Shown here piece by piece: positions 1 to 5,689 of a stretch of DNA of 8,037 bases. Position numbers and translations under genes: made by a program. Source of the stretch: Pyrinomonadaceae bacterium (GTDB lineage Bacteria; Acidobacteriota; Blastocatellia; Pyrinomonadales; Pyrinomonadaceae). Every line of letters starts with the position of its first letter. The first letter of the stretch is position 1. The stretch is taken from contig JAICQI010000243.1 in NCBI GenBank assembly GCA_025937955.1, positions 1-8,037 of the forward strand. Reading direction: 5' to 3'. The notes under the pieces are model-generated. The model had not been told where the DNA came from and searched no databases. It saw only the letters and a list, made by a program, of their open reading frames with translations.

Positions 1-795
1 CACCTCGCGCAGATCACACGGCACAATCCCTTCCGCTTCACTCGCCTCAGCCAGATGCTGCAAAGCAACGAAAGGTAGAAACAACCTCTCGACTTGCTGT
101 TGAACAACTACACGTAACAGGGCGTCCGGATCGCGACGCGTTTGCTCATCGACAAGGACGAGCGTTGCGCCCGCGCACCAGGTGGTGAACATCTCCTGCA
201 CCGAAACGTCGAAATTGAGTGAAGCGAACTGCAGTGTTCGTAACTTTGCGTTAGTGCAACTTAATTGAAACGCAACCAGGTTAGAGATGGCGCGATGAGA
301 CATCATCACGGCTTTAGGCCGGCCTGTAGAGCCGGAAGTGTAGATGACATACGCGAGGTTCTCCGCACTCGCGTCATTCGCTGGATTGATATCGCTTTCC
401 CTCGCGATCAAATCCGCGTCGGTATCGAGACAGATTATGCGCGGGCACTGCGCCGGCAGGCGCTCAACCAGACGTTGCTCAGTCAACACTGTGGAAACGT
501 GCGCGTCTTCGAGCATGAACGACAAACGCTCATGCGGGTATTCAGGATCGAGCGGCAGGTAAGCGCCGCCGGCTTTCAATATTGCCAGCACTGCGACCGC
601 CATTCTGGTTGAACGCCCGGTCGCAACTGCGACCACCGATTCCGTCCCGACACCGTGACGCCGAAGAAAATGCGCCAGCCGATTCGCAGCCTGGTCCAGC
701 TCACGATAGGTGAGGCGCTCGTCGCCGCAGATGAGTGCCAACTCGTCCGGAGTTCGCGTCGCCTGTTCGTAAAAGAGATCATGGATACAACTTGT
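1..795 (-). other. Adenylation domain 2 of the downstream synthetase (N-terminal half), proline-type partial code DVQF
   Basis: The domain begins near residue 1547 and is cut by the window edge shortly after core motif A4, so only four pocket positions are visible: D1742, V1743, Q1746 (FDVSVQEMF) and F1785 (RLFLPFVALQHL). The start D-V-Q is typical of proline-activating domains, and D-V-Q-F opens the proline/methylproline code I know as DVQFIAHVAK or close forms. The surrounding text (RRDPDALL, ERLFLPFVALQ) also fits that group. The ATP-binding motif reads YTSGSTGRPKA, with Ala1708 in place of the usual final Gly. The remaining six pocket residues and the end of the domain lie to the left of the window. 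Confidence 0.75.
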
Positions 796-3700
796 GCGCG
801 GAAAATCGACGGCCGTCTGATTCCATTCAACCACAAGCTGCTGTTCCTCTTCCGTTTTAAGCAGCGGCAACTCTGAAATTCGTTGCTCCGGATCCAGGAC
901 AATGCCAGCCAGCATGGTTTCGAAATGCCCCAGCATCCGCCTGATCGTCGGCTCTTCAAACAGATCTGTGCTGTACTCGAAGATTCCAGTTAACCTTCCA
1001 TCCGACTCCTCGAGCGATAACATCAGTTCGAACTTTGCCGTGCCTGTACCTACCACTAACTGCTCGGCCGTCAATCCTGGTAACTCCGGATTTCTACCCG
1101 GTGCGTTTTGAAACACGAAAAGCACGTTGAAAAATGGTGTGTGTCCGGCATCGCGTGCGGGCTGGAACCGTTCCACCAGCATCTCGAACGGTACGTCCTG
1201 ATGCGCGTATGCTCCGAGCGCGACTTCGCGCACACGCGCGAGGAGCTCGCGAAACGTCGGATCGCCTGCCAGATCGGCACGCATCACCACCGTGTTGACG
1301 AAGAAGCCAATCAAGTCTTCGATCTCGCGCCGGCGCCGGTTCGCCAGCGGCACGCCAACCGCCACGTCGTGCTCTACCGCATAGCGCGAGAGCAGCGTTT
1401 GAAAAGCCGCGAGCAACGTCATGAACAATGTCGCGCCTTCGCCTCGACTCAAGGCCTTCAATCTTCTGGTCAGATCTTCGTTGAATTCCACGGGTACGAA
1501 GGCGCCGCGCAAGCTCCGCACTTTTGGCCGCGGGTGGTCCAACGGTAATTCGAGCACCGGAGACAAGCCCTCTAGCTGCTTGCTCCAGTAGTCGAACTGC
1601 GCTTCGAGCGTCTCTCCGCGCAGCCACTCGCGCTGCCACACCGCATAGTCAGCGTATTGCAAAGGAAGTGCTGCCGGCGGATCCGCCTCTTTCCCGGTGA
1701 AAGCGGCGTAGAGTTTTGTGGCTTCGCGCGCGAGCACGCCAACGGACCAACCGTCGCTGATTATGTGGTGCATCGTGAACAGCAGCAGATGCTCTTCTTC
1801 ACGCAGCCGCAACAACGTCGCGCGCAGCAGTGGTCCCTGCGACAAGTCGAAGGGATGTTTAGCCTCGGCTTCGATCAACGCATTCGTTGCACGTTCGCGA
1901 TCGACTTCAACCACCGCTGACAGATCGACCAATGGGATATTCACCGGGCGCGGCGCGGAAATGATCTGCACCGGACTTCCCTCGACAGCCTGGAAGGTCG
2001 TACGCAAGGTTTCGTGCCGGCGCACGATCTCGCTCAATGCTTGCTCCAGTGCGGTTATGTTGAGTTGGCCCAGCAAACGCAGGGCGCCGGGTGTGTTGTA
2101 CAGAGGATTAGCCGGCTCCAACTGATCGAGGAACCAGAGTCTTTGCTGGGCGAACGAAGGGGGCAACGGCTGTTCGCGCGAGATTGGCTGTAGTGGTGGT
2201 TCAGCGTGTTCGCCGCCAGGTCGCAAGTGCTGCTCTATGAACTGCGCTAATTCCGAAAGTACGGGTGTTTGGAAGAACCGTGTGAGCGGCAGCTCAACCG
2301 ACAAAGCTTCTTTTACACGCGACACGACTTGCGTCGCGAGCAGCGAGTGACCACCGAGATCGAAGAAGTGATCGTCCGCGCCGATCAGATCTCGGCCCAG
2401 TACTGCTTCCCATATTCCGCACAGAGTTTCCTCGACCAGCGTGCGCGGCGGTCTATACTCCGTTCGCTCAAATTTGTCCGGAGCCGGCAACGCGCGGCGA
2501 TCCACTTTTCCACTCGGCAATAGCGGCAACTGCTCCATGCGGACAAACACGCTCGGGACCATGTGGCCCGGCAGCCGCTCCTTTAAATAAGCGCGAAGCT
2601 CGCGCGGGAGATTTTCATGTTGCCCTGCGGTTACAACATACGCCACCAAGTGCCGTTCGCCCGCAATGTCATCGTGTCCTGTTACCGCGGCTGCGACTAC
2701 ATCCGTATGAGCGCACAACGCTGCTTCGACTTCACCTAACTCTACGCGCGAACCACGCACCTTTACCTGGCCGTCGACACGGCCCAGAAATTCGAGTTCT
2801 CCTCCCGGCAGACGACGGACGAGATCGCCTGTGCGATACATCCGCGTTCCGGGCTCGTCGCGGAACGGATTCGGCACGAATCGCTCGGCTGTCAGATCCG
2901 CGCGTCCTTCGTAACCGCGCGCCAATCCCGCACCGTCGAGGTACAACTCTCCCACCACTCCCAGCGGCACGGGTTTGAGCCGTTGATCCAGAACGTACGC
3001 GCGGGCGTTCGCCACCGGCGTTCCGATCGGCACTGTCGCAGTATTGGTCCAACTTGTTGCTTCCCAGCAGGTGGCATCTATAGTTGTTTCTGCTGGTCCA
3101 TACAGATTCCACAGGCGTGTGGTTGGCAACGCTGCCAGACATTGCGCTGCCAGTTCTTTGGTTAAAGCCTCGCCACCGCAGAACACGAGTCTCAGGTCTT
3201 TACACGAATCAAAGCCTGATTGGCCGACCAGCATCCGCAATAACGTCGGCACTACCTGGATCACTGTCACGCCATGGTCCATGATCGTGCGTACCAGATA
3301 CGCGCTGTCCTGGTGTCCACCTGGTCGGGCCATTACTAATTTCGCCCCAACCATCAGCGGCATGTAGAACTCCCACACAGACGCGTCGAAACCGATCGGC
3401 GTCTTTTGCAGAAACACATCTGCTTCGTTGAGGGCAAAAGCGTCGCGCATCCAGTACATGTGGTTGCAGAGCGCGGCGTGCGTAACCATCACGCCCTTCG
3501 GCCTGCCCGACGAGCCCGAGGTGTAGATCACGTAAGCAATGTTTGCAGAGCTTTGCGCCTTCTCGTTTTTGCGCGAGAAATCATTTCCATCAAACAGGGC
3601 CGCTTGGGCCAACTTCTCATCCGTTAGCACCACGCTCGCCTGCGAATCTTCAATCAGCAATTTCAGCCGCTCGGAGGGATAAGCAGGATCGAGCGGCACG

Positions 3701-5433
3701 CAAGCGCCTCCTGCTTTCAGAACCGCCAGCAAGGCCACCACGAGATCCGCGGAACGTTCCAGCAATATGCCGACGCGTCCCTCCGGAGGAAGACCGAGAC
3801 TTTGCAAATACTGCGCAACCTGGTTGGCGCGCTGATTTAGTTCGGCATAAGTCAGACAACACTCTTCAGAAACAACCGCTATTGCATCCGGTGTGATTCC
3901 AGCTCGTACTTCAAACAACTCGTGAAGAAGAGTGTGTTGTGGATACGCGACGTGAGTGTCGTTGTGATCAGTGAGTAGCGCACGCTCCTCGTCGTTGTTC
4001 AGCAGCGGCAGTTCGTGAATTTCGCAGGTAGGATCTTTAACGATGCCTGTAAGCAGAGTGTGGTAATGCGCGGCCATGCGTTTGATCGTCGCCGCGCCAA
4101 AGATGCCGGCATCGTACTGCCACACGCACGCCAGTTCGTCCGCGTCTTCCGTTATCTCCAGAGCGAGATCGAACTTCGTCGTGCTGCTGGTTGTGTCTTC
4201 GACGCGCATGCGTAAATCAGGCAATTCGATCTGTGGTAACGGCGCGTTCTGAAAAGAAAAGAGAACTTGAAACAACGGTGCCTGATTCATCCCGCGCTCC
4301 GGCCGCAACTCTTCCACTACTCGCTCGAACGGCACTTCCTGATGCGCGTACGCCTCCAGACATACTTCCCGCACGCGCTTCAGCACGTCGATAAAGCTCG
4401 CCTGCTCTTCCACCGTGGTGCGCAGCACCAGTGTGTTCACGAAGAACCCGATCAACGGCTCCAACTCGCGACTCACACGCCCGGCTACCGGCGTCCCCAC
4501 GACTACCTCACGCTCGCCACTCAGGCGAGACAACAGAACCTTCCACGCCGCCAGCAACGTCATGAACAACGTTGCTCCTTCACGCCTTCCCAACTCACGC
4601 AGCCGCGTCGTCAACTCGCTATTGACTCGCACTGTCTCCAACGCCCCGCGCCGTCGCCCTTCCTCAACCCGCGCCTGCGCCAGCGGCAACTTCAACACCG
4701 GTAAATCACCACTTAACTGCTCCCGCCAGTATCCCAACTGCGCTTCCAGTCGCTCGCCCTGCAACCACTCGCGCTGCCACACCGCGTAATCCGCGTAAGT
4801 CACTTCGAGTGCCGGCAATGATGACTGCTCGCCACCGAGGTAGGCGGCATAAAGCGCACCCAACTCCTGCACCAAGAGCGTCACCGACCAGCCATCAGCT
4901 ACGATGTGATGGAACGTCACCAGCAACAAGTGACACTCGGCAGACAGCCGCACCAGCGTCGTCCGCAACAATGGACCACGCGCGAGGTCAAACGGTTTCT
5001 CTGCTTCTTCACGCGCCAACCGCCGCGCTTCTGCTTCACTATCGGAGGACTGTGAGAGATCTATAACAGACAGTGACAACGACAACGACGCCGCGATCAC
5101 CTGCACCGGCCGCCCGCGTTCAGCGCGAAACGTCGTGCGCAATATTTCATGTCGACGTACGATCTCGTTGAGACTTTGCTCCAGTGCGACCACGTTCAAG
5201 TCGCCTTCCAACCATACCGCGCCAGGCATGTTGTAAGCGGCATCGCCGGGCTCCAGCTGGTCCAAAAACCATAGACGCTCCTGTGCAAACGACAGCGGTG
5301 CGCTGTCACGTTCTGTACGGCGCGGAATAACCCGCTCAGGAGAGACTTCGCCCAGTCCCTCCTCTTCGAGCAGATACTCGAACAGCTCTAACTCTTCGGC
5401 GGAAACGCCAATCTCATTCGACAATTCACGCAT
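1..5433 (-). CDS. Nonribosomal peptide synthetase, N-terminal part: C-A-T-C-A(partial); 3' end lies beyond the window
   Basis: This is a multimodular peptide synthetase whose frame stays open for 1811 codons from the ATG at 5433-5431 to base 1. The start is well fixed: an in-frame TGA lies two codons upstream (minus strand, 5442-5440). GAAAG/AGAAG purines precede the ATG, but too close for a good Shine-Dalgarno site. Residues 1-45 are an acidic helical leader. C1 spans about 45-477 (HHIVADG at 175-181). A1 spans about 498-985 (YTSGSSGRPKG 637-647, YGPAE 778-782, A10 Lys976). T1 spans about 994-1068 (LGGHS, Ser1030). C2 spans about 1090-1525 (HHIISDG 1222-1228). A2 starts near 1547 and is cut by the window edge. 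Both C domains have intact catalytic HHxxxDG motifs and LCL-like signatures (FAQxRLWFLDQLEP), which suggests L-configured donors. C1 does not look like a lipid-initiating domain, so the protein should receive a chain from an upstream synthetase. The pocket codes suggest Gln then Pro. No frameshift was found by hand translation. Confidence 0.95.
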   Translation of the reverse strand, partial: MRELSNEIGVSAEELELFEYLLEEEGLGEVSPERVIPRRTERDSAPLSFAQERLWFLDQLEPGDAAYNMPGAVWLEGDLNVVALEQSLNEIVRRHEILRTTFRAERGRPVQVIAASLSLSLSVIDLSQSSDSEAEARRLAREEAEKPFDLARGPLLRTTLVRLSAECHLLLVTFHHIVADGWSVTLLVQELGALYAAYLGGEQSSLPALEVTYADYAVWQREWLQGERLEAQLGYWREQLSGDLPVLKLPLAQARVEEGRRRGALETVRVNSELTTRLRELGRREGATLFMTLLAAWKVLLSRLSGEREVVVGTPVAGRVSRELEPLIGFFVNTLVLRTTVEEQASFIDVLKRVREVCLEAYAHQEVPFERVVEELRPERGMNQAPLFQVLFSFQNAPLPQIELPDLRMRVEDTTSSTTKFDLALEITEDADELACVWQYDAGIFGAATIKRMAAHYHTLLTGIVKDPTCEIHELPLLNNDEERALLTDHNDTHVAYPQHTLLHELFEVRAGITPDAIAVVSEECCLTYAELNQRANQVAQYLQSLGLPPEGRVGILLERSADLVVALLAVLKAGGACVPLDPAYPSERLKLLIEDSQASVVLTDEKLAQAALFDGNDFSRKNEKAQSSANIAYVIYTSGSSGRPKGVMVTHAALCNHMYWMRDAFALNEADVFLQKTPIGFDASVWEFYMPLMVGAKLVMARPGGHQDSAYLVRTIMDHGVTVIQVVPTLLRMLVGQSGFDSCKDLRLVFCGGEALTKELAAQCLAALPTTRLWNLYGPAETTIDATCWEATSWTNTATVPIGTPVANARAYVLDQRLKPVPLGVVGELYLDGAGLARGYEGRADLTAERFVPNPFRDEPGTRMYRTGDLVRRLPGGELEFLGRVDGQVKVRGSRVELGEVEAALCAHTDVVAAAVTGHDDIAGERHLVAYVVTAGQHENLPRELRAYLKERLPGHMVPSVFVRMEQLPLLPSGKVDRRALPAPDKFERTEYRPPRTLVEETLCGIWEAVLGRDLIGADDHFFDLGGHSLLATQVVSRVKEALSVELPLTRFFQTPVLSELAQFIEQHLRPGGEHAEPPLQPISREQPLPPSFAQQRLWFLDQLEPANPLYNTPGALRLLGQLNITALEQALSEIVRRHETLRTTFQAVEGSPVQIISAPRPVNIPLVDLSAVVEVDRERATNALIEAEAKHPFDLSQGPLLRATLLRLREEEHLLLFTMHHIISDGWSVGVLAREATKLYAAFTGKEADPPAALPLQYADYAVWQREWLRGETLEAQFDYWSKQLEGLSPVLELPLDHPRPKVRSLRGAFVPVEFNEDLTRRLKALSRGEGATLFMTLLAAFQTLLSRYAVEHDVAVGVPLANRRRREIEDLIGFFVNTVVMRADLAGDPTFRELLARVREVALGAYAHQDVPFEMLVERFQPARDAGHTPFFNVLFVFQNAPGRNPELPGLTAEQLVVGTGTAKFELMLSLEESDGRLTGIFEYSTDLFEEPTIRRMLGHFETMLAGIVLDPEQRISELPLLKTEEEQQLVVEWNQTAVDFPRTSCIHDLFYEQATRTPDELALICGDERLTYRELDQAANRLAHFLRRHGVGTESVVAVATGRSTRMAVAVLAILKAGGAYLPLDPEYPHERLSFMLEDAHVSTVLTEQRLVERLPAQCPRIICLDTDADLIARESDINPANDASAENLAYVIYTSGSTGRPKAVMMSHRAISNLVAFQLSCTNAKLRTLQFASLNFDVSVQEMFTTWCAGATLVLVDEQTRRDPDALLRVVVQQQVERLFLPFVALQHLAEASEAEGIVPCDLREV
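2230..2454 (-). other. Peptidyl-carrier (T) domain 1 of the downstream synthetase
   Basis: This is a carrier domain at residues about 994-1068, between the glutamine-type A domain and the second C domain. The motif DDHFFDLGGHSLLATQVV contains Ser1030 (codon 2346-2344), the expected site for 4'-phosphopantetheine attachment. Length and motif are canonical. The segment that follows (about residues 1069-1089, rich in Pro and Glu) is the usual short T-to-C linker. No epimerisation domain lies between this carrier and the next C domain, so the residue should be passed on in the L form, in keeping with the LCL-like C2. Confidence 0.88.
2479..3942 (-). other. Adenylation domain 1 of the downstream synthetase, glutamine-type pocket code DAWQFGLIDK
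   Basis: This is a complete A domain covering residues about 498-985 of the second protein. The pocket positions aligned to GrsA are D683, A684, W687 (FDASVWEF), Q726 (VIQVVPT), F751, G753 (VFCGGE), L777 (WNLYGP), I785, D786 (ETTIDAT) and K976. The string DAWQFGLIDK is, as I recall it, the glutamine code reported for cyanobacterial synthetases such as the nostocyclopeptide system. Substrate assignment is therefore by analogy and not directly shown. The alignment has no gaps across the pocket, so the residue reading itself is secure. The A5 motif reads YGPAE instead of the commoner YGPTE, which is a mild variant. The A10 lysine is in PSGKVDRRALP. Confidence 0.82.
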
Positions 5434-5453
5434 CTTCTTTCACGCCTGCCAGT

Positions 5454-5483
5454 AACGCTGAAAGGGTTCGCTAATTGCAGCCC
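5454..5483 (+). repeat. Short, degraded repeat unit next to the downstream gene's start
   Basis: AACGCTGAAAGGGTT (5454-5468) is an imperfect form of the GAA-loop hairpin, with one unpaired position in the six-pair stem. It is followed by CGCTAATTGCAGCCC. The 14 bases GCTAATTGCAGCCC at 5470-5483 recur exactly at 5503-5516, 33 bp away. The CCCAGGGTTG stem is missing. The unit ends about 20 bp from the ATG of the second synthetase and may reach its leader. Confidence 0.8.
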
Positions 5484-5486
5484 GGT

Positions 5487-5546
5487 AACGCCGAAGGCGT
5501 TGGCTAATTGCAGCCCAGGGTTGGAGCGCCAGCGACAACCCTGGGT
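5487..5546 (+). repeat. Long repeat unit, rightward copy (60 bp, two hairpins)
   Basis: The unit opens with a perfect hairpin, AACGCC-GAA-GGCGTT (5487-5501). It continues with GGCTAATTGCAGCCC and ends in a perfect 10-bp stem: CCCAGGGTTG at 5514-5523 pairs with CAACCCTGGG at 5536-5545 around a 12-base loop. It aligns with the inverted copy at 5689-5632 over its whole length. The differences are two substitutions in the first stem, two outside it, one extra G and one extra loop C. Confidence 0.88.
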
Positions 5547-5567
5547 CACAATCATCAAATCCAAATC

Positions 5568-5582
5568 AACCCTGAAAGGGTT
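5568..5582 (+). repeat. Lone GAA-loop palindrome AACCCT-GAA-AGGGTT
   Basis: This is a perfect six-pair stem with a three-base GAA loop. It has the same architecture as the first hairpin of the long units but a different inner stem sequence. Its exact reverse complement is at 5595-5609, so the two could also pair with each other across a 12-bp spacer. Confidence 0.85.
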
Positions 5583-5594
5583 TGACAGTTGGCG

Positions 5595-5609
5595 AACCCT
5601 TTCAGGGTT
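5595..5609 (-). repeat. Inverted copy of the lone palindrome (minus strand AACCCT-GAA-AGGGTT)
   Basis: This is the exact reverse complement of 5568-5582. On the minus strand it is followed by CGCC, which may be a worn remnant of the CGCTAATT that follows the same hairpin in the longer units. Together with its partner it marks the centre of the inverted array. Confidence 0.85.
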
Positions 5610-5631
5610 CCAACCCTTTTCTTTTCCACTT

Positions 5632-5689
5632 ACCCAGGGTTGTCGCTGCGCTCCAACCCCGGGCTGAATTAGCGAACACCTTCGGTGTT
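5632..5689 (-). repeat. Long repeat unit, leftward (inverted) copy (58 bp), overlapping the end of the upstream gene
   Basis: On the minus strand it opens with a perfect hairpin, AACACC-GAA-GGTGTT (5689-5675), then CGCTAATTCAGCCC. The second stem pairs CCCGGGGTTG (5663-5654) with CAACCCTGGG (5642-5633). On the minus-strand transcript the single non-Watson-Crick pair is G-U, while on the plus strand it would be an A-C mismatch. The unit includes the upstream gene's final six codons and its TAA stop (5671-5669). Confidence 0.88.

Larger units (their letters stand above)
5454..5689. repeat. Inverted array of short palindromic repeats filling the gap between the two synthetase genes
   Basis: Almost the entire intergenic gap, plus the last 21 bases of the upstream gene, is made of repeat units. 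On the plus strand, two units face right (5454-5483 and 5487-5546) and a lone palindrome follows at 5568-5582. The pattern then reappears in reverse: a palindrome at 5595-5609 and a long unit at 5689-5632. The centre of symmetry is near 5588. Each unit starts with AACNNN-GAA-NNNGTT. Three of them continue into GCTAATT and CAGCCC, and two end in a stem of about 10 bp built from CCCAGGGTTG and CAACCCTGGG. The layout resembles REP/BIME-type extragenic palindromes, which in other bacteria are moved by single-strand (Y1/RAYT) transposases. No such enzyme is encoded here. No promoter is evident in the block. Cotranscription of both genes is an inference. Confidence 0.88.

Noticed and set aside
1108..1548. 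Open frames on the plus strand opposite the synthetase genes (for example 1108-1548, 4267-4704, 6167-6607)
   Set aside because: They lie antisense to strongly conserved NRPS domains and show no recognisable protein motif. They are expected by chance opposite GC-rich coding sequence.
1094..1639. Alternative minus-strand frames such as 1094-1639, 2732-3142 and 5889-6203
   Set aside because: They overlap the real reading frames in a shifted phase. The in-frame translation carries all the conserved C, A and T motifs without interruption, so these are shadows and not signs of a frameshift.
4003..5301. Lipid-initiating (starter) C domain at the beginning of the second synthetase
   Set aside because: The sequence has LCL-like signatures (FAQERLWFLDQLEPG, HHIVADGWS), and the protein follows another elongation module, so it more likely extends an incoming peptide.
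5514..5545. Rho-independent terminator at the perfect 10-bp hairpin, or at the hairpin 5595-5609 followed by CCAACCCTTTTCTTTTCC
   Set aside because: On the minus strand no T-run follows the 10-bp stem. On the plus strand the weak T-rich stretch after 5609 comes late and is interrupted, and no plus-strand gene ends there. The stems are better explained as repeat units.
5454..5609. CRISPR array
   Set aside because: The repeats are palindromic, unequal in length, present in both orientations and unevenly spaced, with no regular spacers.
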